DNA of 34,623 nucleotides from Litorilituus sp. (lineage in GTDB: Bacteria > Pseudomonadota > Gammaproteobacteria > Enterobacterales > Alteromonadaceae). The DNA lies in the NCBI GenBank assembly GCA_030754235.1, contig JASMAS010000095.1:1-34623 (forward strand), written 5' to 3'. Made by a program: the position numbers and the translations under genes. Shown here in pieces: positions 25,365-33,965 of this stretch (within the stretch, counting starts at the first letter, position 1; each line of letters opens with the position of its first letter). Below the pieces are notes generated by a model. That model ran no database searches. It saw nothing but the letters and a program-made list of their open reading frames with translations, and was not told the origin of the DNA.

Positions 25365-28300
25365 TTAAAACTTGTAAGTAGCTTTCACATAAGTAAAACG
25401 GCCCACCGCACTGTGAGTACTATTCACATAGCCCATAAAATCATGATAAGAAAAAGGAGGCTCTTCATTAAATAGGTTAGTTGCACCTAATGTCAGTGTC
25501 ACATTATCAATACCAATATAATTGATTGTGGTGTCAAGTGTTGTCATGGAGTCAATATCAGCCATTCCATCTGCTTGTACTGATGCATCTTGTTTAAATT
25601 CACCAATATGGTTAACGGCGACATTGGCATTCCAATCTTCTTTAATCCATGAAGTATTGAAGCTCCAACGTACCTCTGGCTGCTCAAAGTCACCTTCTTG
25701 AGTGTCAATACGCATACTGCCATCTGGGTTTGGACGTACATCCTCATAACTTAAAACATAATTTAATGCGTACGTAAATTTAAACTCACCTATAGCTGAT
25801 GCCAAAGCGTAGTTTGCTTCTATATCTAAACCTGACGTTTCTACATTACCAATGTTTTCATATTGATCAAAAATACGAACAACTTCACCTGGGTCGCCAG
25901 CAATATTTGATGGCAGACGTTCCACTACTGATGGGTCGTTTCCTTGGTTGGAAAATTTAAATTGTGTATCTTTGGTGATAACATTTTCAATATCGTAGCT
26001 ATAGTAATCTACAGAAATATCAAAGTTTTCCGTCATTTCATATATTACACCCAGATTATAACTTTTAGACTCTTCAGGTCCTAAATCCTTATTACCAGAT
26101 AAAATCGCAGTATATTCTTGTTTCTCACAGGCTTTATTCACATTACCAACAGCGTTACACCTTACATCATCAACTAAGTTTGGTGATTCGTCGGTATTAC
26201 CTAAACCAATTTGATGAAGCGAAGGCGCTCTAAATGCAGTTCCGAATGATCCGCGAATAGATAACGAGTCATTGGGATTCCACATGAAAGCAATTTTAGG
26301 GTCTGTTGTCGTTCCAAAGTCACTATAGTTTTCATGACGTGCTGCAAGTTGTACTTCAAAGTTATCTAGGACAGGGATTGCAAGCTCGGCAAAAAAAGCC
26401 ATATTATCACGACTACCATTGGCTTGCGTTGCCTCAGTGCCAAAAACCTCGCCACGAAGAAATTGGTCGTCAGGGTTATCATTGATGCTATCTTCACGAT
26501 ACTCAATACCAACAGCTAAAATTAGGTCACCATGCTCTAATTCTGTTAATGTACCTGATAATTTAGCATCTAAGGATTTACTGGTTGATTGGCCAATACG
26601 TGTTGTTTGTGTTTCGATAAAATCCAATGAGGCTTGTGAGTTCATCGATGGTTCAAAAGGGTTCCACAAGCCGCTATCAATAGCTTCTTGCGTACGTCGA
26701 GAGTTAGGAAAACCATTGACGCCCCGTTCAGATGATTCACTTTTAATATAACTATAGGCAGCTTCCCAGCTCCAATCCATAATTTCACCCTGAACACCGA
26801 GAATTGCACGGTAGTAATCAGAATTTACGCGCTTTTCTCTGTTGCCAATATCGACCATACGTCGGCGCATGGTTAAGTCTTGTTGATAAAACTCATGGGT
26901 GGGCATGTTGGCAAAGGGGTGGTTTATGTTGTCTCCACTCATAAATAACTCATTAAAACTTGGGCTGCCTGCACCACGAATAGTCGTTTTTGAGTTTTGA
27001 CCATTTAATTCAGCAAAGGCTCTTACATTGTCAGAAATTTCGTATTTACCCATGTAAATAAAACTAACACGTTCGCTGGCAGGTGTTGATGTCATCATTG
27101 GCGCGTAGTCATAACGACAAAGATTGCCTACAATATCAGCTGTTGGACATACATCGTTACCAAACGTATCAGGCATACGATTGGTAGAATCGGAAGCTAG
27201 GGCAATGGTACCAGGAAACCCTGATGAACTCCTAAAATCAGTCGCAAATGAATCATTAGCTCTGGCTCCTTTTTGATTAGCTGATTGAGAGTAACTTCTG
27301 TCGCCATAAAGTATTTCTTCACGATTGAAGTAATCTAGTGCAAATGTATGGCTGCTCTTTTTAGTTGAGTTACCCCAAACAACACTAAGGCTTTGCTCTT
27401 CACCACCGCCATCAGCGGTACCTCCTAATTTACCTGAAATTTCTACCCCCTCAACGTTATCACGTAAAACAATGTTAATGACACCTGCGACAGCATCAGA
27501 ACCATATGTTGCCGAAGCACCATCTTTTAAGATATCTACACGTTTAATAGCCGCCAGAGGGATATTATTAATATCTACAAAGGCTGTGTCTATGTTGTTT
27601 GCAAAGGGTGATACAGATACACGACGACCATTAACCAATATTAATGTTGAATCAGCACCTAAACCGCGTAATGAAACACTTGAACCACCATTACTGGTGT
27701 TATCACTACTATTACCTTGAGTAGAAAACGTTCCTTGGCCAGCCATTGGGAGTTTAGTAAATAGACCAATAAGATCGGTAACACCTGATTTTGATATATC
27801 TTCACTACTTAATGATGTTAATGGTGATGGGCCTTCCATATTACTTCTTTTGATATGTGAACCAGTAACTACGATTCGCTCCACTTCTTTATTATTACTT
27901 ACATTATTTTCTGCTGGTGCTTCTGCACTACTAGTAGAAGAAAACAGTAATGTTAATATTGTAGCAAGGAGTGTTTTTTGTGAGTTCATTTTTTCTTTCC
28001 CCGTATTATTTTTAGTCATTAAAGGTTTAATTAAAAAAGTTTTTTTACCTGAGATGTTTCCTTCAAGGTTGCTGTTTTTCAACAATATAGTCAGCGCTTG
28101 TTGAATGGTATATGTACCTTGAACGGATCTTCCTTCTTTGTTTTCAACGAGGTCATAAGGAAATAGAAATGAAATATTAGCGATATCAGATAATTTATTA
28201 AGTGATTGGCTTAAAGGTTGAGTTGGAATATTAAATTCATATTTCCTGTCTGTCTTAGCCATTTCTTTTGCTGAAGCATTAAATACCAACAAAAATAAAC

Positions 28301-28379
28301 TCAAAAAACTGAAAACTATTATCGTCTTATTAACCTGTCCTTTAACAAGACGTATGAATACTATAAATCTACTATTCAT
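25365..28379 (-). CDS. TonB-dependent receptor with fused N-terminal STN signalling domain
   Basis: 1004 residues. Residues 1-37 are a signal peptide (hydrophobic run, cut after NASA). Residues ~46-120 are an STN domain (FNIPTQPLSQSLNKLS, FLFPYDLVENK, GTYTIQQALTILLKNSNLEG), as in FecA-type transducers. Residues 131-154 are a second complete signal peptide (MNSQKTLLATILTLLFSS, then AEA) with its own ATG at 27989 and a purine-rich GGGGAAAG upstream. Then come the TonB-box region (VERIVVTG near 166-173), the plug to ~305 (VSLRGLGADSTLILVNGRRV, DGASATYGSDAVAGVINI) and a 22-strand-type barrel ending in the usual phenylalanine (KATYKF). The plug resembles substrate (carbohydrate or peptide) receptors of Alteromonadales; the ligand is unknown. 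It follows a FecR-like gene by 9 bases. Confidence 0.9.
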   Translation of the reverse strand: MNSRFIVFIRLVKGQVNKTIIVFSFLSLFLLVFNASAKEMAKTDRKYEFNIPTQPLSQSLNKLSDIANISFLFPYDLVENKEGRSVQGTYTIQQALTILLKNSNLEGNISGKKTFLIKPLMTKNNTGKEKMNSQKTLLATILTLLFSSTSSAEAPAENNVSNNKEVERIVVTGSHIKRSNMEGPSPLTSLSSEDISKSGVTDLIGLFTKLPMAGQGTFSTQGNSSDNTSNGGSSVSLRGLGADSTLILVNGRRVSVSPFANNIDTAFVDINNIPLAAIKRVDILKDGASATYGSDAVAGVINIVLRDNVEGVEISGKLGGTADGGGEEQSLSVVWGNSTKKSSHTFALDYFNREEILYGDRSYSQSANQKGARANDSFATDFRSSSGFPGTIALASDSTNRMPDTFGNDVCPTADIVGNLCRYDYAPMMTSTPASERVSFIYMGKYEISDNVRAFAELNGQNSKTTIRGAGSPSFNELFMSGDNINHPFANMPTHEFYQQDLTMRRRMVDIGNREKRVNSDYYRAILGVQGEIMDWSWEAAYSYIKSESSERGVNGFPNSRRTQEAIDSGLWNPFEPSMNSQASLDFIETQTTRIGQSTSKSLDAKLSGTLTELEHGDLILAVGIEYREDSINDNPDDQFLRGEVFGTEATQANGSRDNMAFFAELAIPVLDNFEVQLAARHENYSDFGTTTDPKIAFMWNPNDSLSIRGSFGTAFRAPSLHQIGLGNTDESPNLVDDVRCNAVGNVNKACEKQEYTAILSGNKDLGPEESKSYNLGVIYEMTENFDISVDYYSYDIENVITKDTQFKFSNQGNDPSVVERLPSNIAGDPGEVVRIFDQYENIGNVETSGLDIEANYALASAIGEFKFTYALNYVLSYEDVRPNPDGSMRIDTQEGDFEQPEVRWSFNTSWIKEDWNANVAVNHIGEFKQDASVQADGMADIDSMTTLDTTINYIGIDNVTLTLGATNLFNEEPPFSYHDFMGYVNSTHSAVGRFTYVKATYKF

Positions 28380-28388
28380 AAAATTGGT

Positions 28389-29582
28389 TTATTTTTCTTT
28401 TAATTGAAGTTGAACATGAAGTTCACTCAACTTGTTCACGTAGATACCAAAGCCTGATTCCAATACGTAGAATAGTGTGTCAGTTTCTCCTACTTTGAAT
28501 TGACCACCGATTCGCATTGATTTTAATTGGGGATCGAGAACATCTATTTTCACTTTAGTATGGCGAGTAATTTCGTTAATAACTTCTTCCAATGATTCAC
28601 CTGCAAATACTAACTTACCTTCTTTCCAAGAAAGAGAGCGAGTGATTTCACTTGTATCAAGTTCAACAACATTACTTAATTTTTCATGTTTAGTGGGAAT
28701 ACTAATACGTTGGCCAGCGGTTAGTTTTCCAAGCATTTGTTTGACATTAGCAGGTTGATATTCTGTTGTTTTGTGATCTGAAGTTAAGGGTTTATCTGCA
28801 CTGTTATCATTCATGTCCTCATCAATTTTAATACGTTGGAAATCATCAGGGATCATCACTAGTGTATTTTCAACAACAGCTAGCTCCACCGTACCTTCAC
28901 TAACAATAATTTCTATATTGCCCTTTAATTTGTGAACGGAAAATGCGGTTCCTATTGCCCTAACCAATCGGTCATCAGCATAAACTTCAAAAGGTCTTGC
29001 TGCGTCTTTAGCCACTTCAAAATGAGCTTCTCCTTCAAGTAAGTTTATTCGACGAAAACCATCACTATAATTAACGATGATTTTTGTACTACTGTTCAAC
29101 CATATAATAGAGCCGTCTTTCAATGTATGGTTTAGGTGCTCTCCTATGTTGGTGGTAAATACTAATCTTTTATCTTCATTTATCGGTTGAGTAATAAATA
29201 GTACTGCCCCAATGAATACGCACAGTAACAATGGGGTGGCAATGATAGGGGTAAAAATATTTTTGCGCCGTTTTGTCAAGACACAAAGTAATGCAAATAA
29301 AGCAACAATAGGCATCAGTATATTAGTTAACATTACTGAAAAAATTGATGGTTTTTGCATTTCCTGAGGTAACATCACCGAGGATAGTAGATTCATTTCC
29401 CTCCATGATTGCACCATAGATTCGAGACACTCACGATGTATGTCACTAGTTGACACCCAAGCATTAAGCTCATCTATCTGTTTTTTATTCAGTTTTGGCG
29501 TATCTTCTAGTAACAACACCCATTGAGCAGCTTGTTGGTTAATGATGGTCTTGTTGGTAAAACCCCTTACGTTAGCACTCAT
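28389..29582 (-). CDS. FecR-like anti-sigma factor / signal transducer
   Basis: 397 residues. The N-terminal ~20-60 region (AAQWVLLLEDTPKLNKKQIDELNAWV) matches the cytoplasmic FecR N-terminal domain that binds the sigma factor. The FecR domain follows at ~139-235 (GEHLNHTLKDGSIIWLNSSTKI, EGEAHFEVAKDAARPFEV, AIGTAFSV), then a variable linker and a C-terminal STN-like domain (WKEGKLVFAGESLEEVINEI to DTLFYVLESGFGI). Unusually, two hydrophobic helices (79-102 and 110-131), with TKRRKN between them, precede the FecR domain, where one is usual. Good ribosome site AAAGGAGG. It overlaps the sigma gene by 4 bases and the receptor follows by 9 bases. Confidence 0.88.
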   Translation of the reverse strand: MSANVRGFTNKTIINQQAAQWVLLLEDTPKLNKKQIDELNAWVSTSDIHRECLESMVQSWREMNLLSSVMLPQEMQKPSIFSVMLTNILMPIVALFALLCVLTKRRKNIFTPIIATPLLLCVFIGAVLFITQPINEDKRLVFTTNIGEHLNHTLKDGSIIWLNSSTKIIVNYSDGFRRINLLEGEAHFEVAKDAARPFEVYADDRLVRAIGTAFSVHKLKGNIEIIVSEGTVELAVVENTLVMIPDDFQRIKIDEDMNDNSADKPLTSDHKTTEYQPANVKQMLGKLTAGQRISIPTKHEKLSNVVELDTSEITRSLSWKEGKLVFAGESLEEVINEITRHTKVKIDVLDPQLKSMRIGGQFKVGETDTLFYVLESGFGIYVNKLSELHVQLQLKEK

Positions 29583-30301
29583 AAAGCTCTGCCTCCTTTT
29601 AACGGGGGCGTTGTTTTTTCTTCTTGAGTATTTTCATTATTGTACTGAGCTACGGCATCGTTATAAGCACACATTCCTCGTGTTATATAGTTGCTAACGG
29701 TAATAGGGCTAATATTCATTCTTTTAGCGATATCTTTTGTGGCAAGTCCGTATACTTTACGCATGACTACTGCTTGTCGACATTTATTAGGTAACCCTGC
29801 TATGGCTTCACACATAATACCTAATTTTTCTTGTGCTAAGGTGTTATTTTCTAGATTATCAAGCTCTAGTGTTGAATCAATAATATTGATATCTTCAACA
29901 TATTCAGTTAATTGAGTGGAAGCACGCCTAAAATCAGAAATGATTAAATTTTTCGCGATCTTAAACATAAAAGATTTAGGCGTTTTTACTTCTTTTTCAA
30001 GCGATGATTTATAGGTGCGTAAGAATGTTTCCTGACACACATCATCTACATCTTGAGGGTTTACAACATAAGTTGATATAAAAGATTTTAATGATGATTT
30101 GTAATATTTAAAGACAGCTAAGATACTTTCAAACGAGCTTTCTTCATTACTATCTAGAGATTGCTTATTATTAAAATTCACAATAATTTCCGTAATGTCT
30201 AATTTAAGGCTGAACATTGGAGCAGAAAACTCCCCATACAACACAATAGAATTTTTTTTAAAAAACAATACATTAAAGATGTTCATATCGACTACTTTCA
30301 T
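29579..30301 (-). CDS. ECF (FecI-like) RNA polymerase sigma factor
   Basis: 240 residues as drawn. Region 2 lies at ~64-128 (VDDVCQETFLRTYKS, SFMFKIAKNLIISDFRR) and region 4 at ~162-214 with the helix-turn-helix LATKDIAKRMNISPITVSNYI. It should direct transcription of this operon or its targets when released by the FecR-like partner. An extra ~55-residue N-terminal stretch precedes region 2. The first ATG (30301) has no ribosome site. An ATG at 30217 (residue 29) follows GGGGAG by 11 bases and would give a 212-residue protein, so the true start may be there. The stop overlaps the next gene's ATG (ATGA). Confidence 0.88.
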   Translation of the reverse strand: MKVVDMNIFNVLFFKKNSIVLYGEFSAPMFSLKLDITEIIVNFNNKQSLDSNEESSFESILAVFKYYKSSLKSFISTYVVNPQDVDDVCQETFLRTYKSSLEKEVKTPKSFMFKIAKNLIISDFRRASTQLTEYVEDINIIDSTLELDNLENNTLAQEKLGIMCEAIAGLPNKCRQAVVMRKVYGLATKDIAKRMNISPITVSNYITRGMCAYNDAVAQYNNENTQEEKTTPPLKGGRAL

Positions 30302-31107
30302 GAAAAAAAATTAGCGTTCACTATTAAGACGTTTGAACATACGAAAACTACTAGAATTATTTTATTTTATTTACTCGATATCCAACGAAATTAAATAATA
30401 AATATTATTCATACAATGAACTGACTGAGTAGAGTGGTCAAGTAAAACTGGCCACTTCAATGAATGACATTTAATTTTCCCTGTTATTTTCGGGCTTGAG
30501 TAACTCACAGGGAAGTGCCTACTGCTATTGTTACAATCAACTAAATATATTGGTTAGATGGCTGAAATGAACATTTAAACACGTAAGAAAACAGCTTAAG
30601 ACGGTTAAAGACTAGTTTGAAAATTTACCACTGAGGTTTGCTTTATGAAAAGCTTTCCAAATAAATTGGGGGGAAGCTGAGGATATATGCTTATATGCAC
30701 AAGTAGTAATGTTTGTTCAGTTTAAGATGATAACAGAGTTAAATACAAAAATAATTGAGTATTTTCTTATGAAACTTTTAACGGGTTTAGACATTGATTA
30801 TCCAATCTATTGCCCAGAAAAACTTTATGGCTCCAGCGTAGCAGTCAATTGGATTAACTATTTATCTGGTTGCAGCCCTTGAAAAGCAATTTGCTGTTTG
30901 ACATCAAACGCATCAAAGATTTAGTACCTATTTATAAGGTACTTTGTCTCAGCCATTATATTCGAGGGATTTAGCGATCTTCAGACAATAATCATGTTGG
31001 CGAAGCTATGACTTATCACGATAGTCAATGATGTGATTTGTGTGGCTCAATATCTTTGCGATGAAGCAAGCTCAGAACATACATTAGCTGTATGGATGTT
31101 GAGCATA
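30302..31107. other. Gene-poor region upstream of the sigma factor operon (806 bases)
   Basis: No supported gene. The 30302-30430 part is very AT-rich (including AATAATA/TATTATT) and should hold the promoter of the minus-strand sigma operon, but no clear -35/-10 pair was found. An imperfect hairpin AGTGGTCA/TGGCCACT (30433-30456) followed by TTCCCTG/CAGGGAA (about 30478-30514) looks like an insertion-element end without a transposase. A 37-codon frame from 30769 (MKLLTGLDIDYPIYCPE...) is not recognised. No transposase or RNA gene was seen. Confidence 0.45.
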
Positions 31108-32151
31108 CTATATAGCTTCTTCATATGCCTCATCTTCAGGACCTAGCATAATCCCGAGCCATCTAGTTTTTTCACTAGTATCTAATGCAATTTTAATGGT
31201 CATTGTTAATGGGACTGAAAGAAACATTCCAATGGGGCCAAAAATGAAGCCCCAACCAATCAATGAAGCAAAGGTCACAAAAGTTGAAAGGCCAAGCATT
31301 TTCCCCATGAGTTTTGGCTCAATAAAGTTGCCAATGACATTGTTAATTACAAAATAGCCTATAGCCGTCCATGCAAACGCCCCAAAACCTAATTGCACTA
31401 AAGCCAGTAATAAAGCGGGTATTGCAGCTATTAATGAACCAATTGAAGGAATGAAATTTAATAGAAAAGCTAGCATTCCCCACAGGAAAGGGTAATCAAC
31501 GCCTATCATTACCAATAGTGCGGTAGCTAGTCCACCGGTTATCAGGCTTGTAATAGCCTTGATTGCTAAGTAATGACGAATCTTGCTCAACACATGATTC
31601 ACATGAATCATTTTTTCTTTAGAGTTTGAAAAGGCTTTTGAAAACTTAGAGGGAAAGCTAGTTGTTTCAGCGAGTAAAAATATCACACTAAGGAATATGA
31701 TGAAAAAATCGCTAAATATTACACCTACGCCACCTAAAACGCGTGTTATTAGCGCCATGATATCTATTTTTTCAAAAAGAGATTTGACCTCGAAACTGTC
31801 TATTGGTGCATTTATTGTCGTTAGCCAACCAGCCAGATCAGTCAAACGAGTATTTAATCGTTCAATATAAAGCTCTTTATTACTATTAAAGGAATTGATC
31901 GAATCTCCTACTAAAGCTACGACAGAATAAATAAAAATCGATACCACGGTTAGTACTATCAATATAGCTAAACCACGAGGCACTTTTTTACTTTCCATCC
32001 AACGAATAGAAGGTGTACAAATAACAGCAATAAACAAAGCCATTAAAAATTGGCTAAGCAATGGTGCTGCGAACTTTAAACCTGTAATAATTACTACTAT
32101 TGATGCTAACGTTACCAAAATTGAAGAAGACTGTTTTTGAAATTCACCCAT
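31108..32151 (-). CDS. AI-2E family transporter (PerM/YdiK/TqsA-type permease)
   Basis: 347 residues with seven to eight predicted membrane helices: two near 10-50 and one near 60-84, a long extracytoplasmic segment (~85-140), then helices near 143-165, 200-225, 228-260, 262-300 and 305-330. Signature blocks: NFIPSIGSLIAAIPA, NNVIGNFIEPKLMGKMLGLS and GWGFIFGPIGMFLSVPLT near the C-terminus. These are hallmarks of the AI-2E transporter superfamily (DUF20), whose members export diverse small molecules or ions; quorum-signal transport is shown only for some. Ribosome site AAGGA precedes the ATG. A good promoter lies upstream. It appears monocistronic. Confidence 0.9.
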   Translation of the reverse strand: MGEFQKQSSSILVTLASIVVIITGLKFAAPLLSQFLMALFIAVICTPSIRWMESKKVPRGLAILIVLTVVSIFIYSVVALVGDSINSFNSNKELYIERLNTRLTDLAGWLTTINAPIDSFEVKSLFEKIDIMALITRVLGGVGVIFSDFFIIFLSVIFLLAETTSFPSKFSKAFSNSKEKMIHVNHVLSKIRHYLAIKAITSLITGGLATALLVMIGVDYPFLWGMLAFLLNFIPSIGSLIAAIPALLLALVQLGFGAFAWTAIGYFVINNVIGNFIEPKLMGKMLGLSTFVTFASLIGWGFIFGPIGMFLSVPLTMTIKIALDTSEKTRWLGIMLGPEDEAYEEAI

Positions 32152-32227
32152 GTCAAATATTATCCTTGTTAATGATATTGATTTTGTAACACATGCATCA
32201 GTTGTTTTCTAACTAAAATTTGCCAAG

Positions 32228-32256
32228 ATTTTACATAATTCTATACCCTTAGACAA
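32228..32256 (-). promoter_or_regulatory. Sigma70 promoter candidate for the AI-2E permease
   Basis: On the minus strand, -35 TTGTCT (32256-32251), a 17-base spacer and -10 TAAAAT (32233-32228). Transcription would begin near 32221, giving a ~70-base leader before the ATG at 32151. Confidence 0.6.
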
Positions 32257-32521
32257 TTTAATCGTGTTTGTGGATATCAACTCGCTTTTTATATGATGGC
32301 TGTGTTCATAAAAAACGTGTATATAAAGCTCTAATGAGGTAACTCTCTTTTAGCTATTTAAAGTGCATAGTCATATTAAAGGTTTAGAGGAAATTAAGCT
32401 AAGATAGCTATCAACAACAGGCACGCTGTTAAGTGAATCACTCACTGTAGTCGTTAACATTGCTTGTGCAAACTCTGCGAAAAAGGCGAGTTAGCTGTGA
32501 TGTTAAAGGGAAATTAAGCAA

Positions 32522-32541
32522 TTATGCAGCTAGCTGCATAA
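32522..32541. repeat. Perfect 20-base palindrome
   Basis: TTATGCAGCTAGCTGCATAA reads the same on both strands. It sits 15 bases beyond the stop codon of the LprI-like gene on the minus strand. It could fold as a stem, but no U-run follows on either strand, so it is not a standard terminator; it may be a binding site or an mRNA-end stabiliser. Confidence 0.6.
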
Positions 32542-32556
32542 ACTAGCGTTATTAAA

Positions 32557-32961
32557 TTAGGGTATTTGACTTAATTGAGTTATACGAATTTTGCTAAGCT
32601 CTATGTAGCACTTTTTATAGGCAATGTTAGCGCTTTTCACTGGGGTTGCGGCTAAGTACTGCCAACGACAATCGTTTTCTCTAAAGGTAATAAAGTTACT
32701 TTGTGAGCGCTTGAACATTTTTAGCGCAGAATAACGGCCTGTTATCATTGCCTTTTCTTCAAAATTGAACACATGGTTGTTTACCCATGTTTGCAATTCA
32801 CGATCAACCGATTCTATCAATCCGTCTAAGCAACGAGATATATCTGATATTGGCGTATCTTTTTGTTGACACTCAGCGATTGTTTTGAGGGCATATGCTG
32901 AGTTAGCTAATAAAAGCTGAACTAGCAAAAACAATATCAATACAGTCATTTTATTTATCAT
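32557..32961 (-). CDS. LprI/DUF1311-like secreted protein
   Basis: 134 residues. The N-terminal ~24 residues form a signal peptide (MINKMTVLILFLLVQLLLAN, SAYA), so it is periplasmic or secreted. The rest resembles the LprI (lysozyme-inhibitor-like) family, formerly DUF1311: cysteines in AECQQKD, SRCLDG, ENDCRWQY and YKKCYIE (four, giving two disulfides), a repeated helix with SNFITFRENDC, and the closing LSKIRITQLSQI. Lysozyme-type inhibition is shown for a few members only. It lies between yciI and the AI-2E permease with wide gaps, so it is probably transcribed alone. Confidence 0.8.
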   Translation of the reverse strand: MINKMTVLILFLLVQLLLANSAYALKTIAECQQKDTPISDISRCLDGLIESVDRELQTWVNNHVFNFEEKAMITGRYSALKMFKRSQSNFITFRENDCRWQYLAATPVKSANIAYKKCYIELSKIRITQLSQIP

Positions 32962-33016
32962 AGAGTTTATATTTTAACCGTTATTTTTTTTTATAACAAT
33001 AAGTTCACTATAAAAC

Positions 33017-33319
33017 TTAACCAGGCAGTACTTTTTTATAGGGTTTTACCGTTACTTTTTTATAAACGCCTGCAGCAATGTATGGGTCTATATCTGCCCA
33101 CGCTTGTGCCTGCGTTAACGAATCAAATTCAGCAATAATTAATGAGCCACTAAAACCAGCATCACCAGGATCATTACTGTCGATTGCTGGACAAGGCCCT
33201 GCAACTAATAATCTTCCTTGTGCTTGTAGTTTGGTTAAACGCGCTAAATGCTGTTCGCGCACGGCTAATCGTTTACTTAAACTATTTTCGATATCTTCAC
33301 AGTAAATTACATAAAACAT
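33017..33319 (-). CDS. yciI: YciI-like protein
   Basis: 100 residues, a small ferredoxin-like (YCII) protein. Seen: [20 protein letters not shown] at the start, the histidine in [21 protein letters not shown] with [15 protein letters not shown] (conserved D), and [17 protein letters not shown]. It is the usual gammaproteobacterial companion of yciB, whose gene ends 37 bases upstream, so both are likely in one transcript. The catalytic role is not established. Confidence 0.9.
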   Translation of the reverse strand: MFYVIYCEDIENSLSKRLAVREQHLARLTKLQAQGRLLVAGPCPAIDSNDPGDAGFSGSLIIAEFDSLTQAQAWADIDPYIAAGVYKKVTVKPYKKVLPG

Positions 33320-33356
33320 GGGTGGCCTTCATATTGCGTTTGTTAATCTTTGTTAG

Positions 33357-33965
33357 TTATTTTTTATCAACGGGGCTTTCACTCATCACATTGGCGCTGA
33401 TTTCAATGTTGTCTTGACGAGTCTCTACTACTTTTTCATCTTGAGGCAAATACCTGTGCAGAGAAAAAACAGAGCCAATGGCAAAGGTTAAGGTCAACCC
33501 TGTTAACCCAAAGACTTTAAAGTTTACCCAGGTATCTAAATCAAAATTAAAGGCTATATATAAATTTAATGCGCCACAAAGCGCAAAAAACATTGCCCAT
33601 GCAAAGTTTAATTTAGTCCAAATTGTCTCTGGTAAGGATAATGACTCTGATAAAAACTGTTTGATAATGTTTTTATTAAAAAAGTGTTTACTTATCAATA
33701 AGGACATGGCAAAAAATCCATTAATGATGGTGACTTTCCATTTTATAAAAGCATCATCATGGAAGAAGATGGTTAAGCTACCAAACACTAAGATCAAAGC
33801 AAAAAATATCCAATTTCGGGTTGGTATTTTGTCTTTTTTTAAAAAGTAGTAAAGAATTTGTAGCGCAGAGGTAATAATTAAAGAGCCCGTTGCCCAATAT
33901 AAATCAGCAAATTTATAGAATAATAAAAATACGACTAAGGGGATATACTCTATCAGAACGTGCAT
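33357..33965 (-). CDS. yciB: YciB, inner-membrane septation protein A
   Basis: 202 residues with five to six membrane helices. Family landmarks: EYIPLVVFLLFYKFADLYWA near the N-terminus, WKVTIINGFFAMSLLISKHF, WTKLNFAWAMFFALCGALN (conserved N-W-A-FF-G) and WVNFKVFGLTGLTLTF. YciB acts in septation/cell envelope synthesis in enterobacteria. The C-terminal tail of about 30 polar residues is longer than in E. coli (179 residues). A ribosome site (AAAGGT) precedes the ATG. It is followed by yciI. Confidence 0.93.
   Translation of the reverse strand: MHVLIEYIPLVVFLLFYKFADLYWATGSLIITSALQILYYFLKKDKIPTRNWIFFALILVFGSLTIFFHDDAFIKWKVTIINGFFAMSLLISKHFFNKNIIKQFLSESLSLPETIWTKLNFAWAMFFALCGALNLYIAFNFDLDTWVNFKVFGLTGLTLTFAIGSVFSLHRYLPQDEKVVETRQDNIEISANVMSESPVDKK

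Larger units (their letters stand above)
32152..32556. other. Intergenic region between the AI-2E permease and the LprI-like gene (405 bases)
   Basis: It holds the permease promoter, AT-rich spacer and, just after the LprI-like stop on the minus strand, the perfect 20-base palindrome at 32522-32541 (TTATGCAGCTAGCTGCATAA). No gene or RNA was recognised. Confidence 0.5.

Noticed and set aside
30433..30514. Hairpins AGTGGTCA/TGGCCACT and TTCCCTG/CAGGGAA as an insertion-element end
   Set aside because: They resemble some IS ends, but no transposase or second end was found, so no element is called.
30769..30882. 37-codon frame MKLLTGLDIDYPIYCPE...
   Set aside because: Too short and unrecognised; the flanking sequence has no coding bias or ribosome site.
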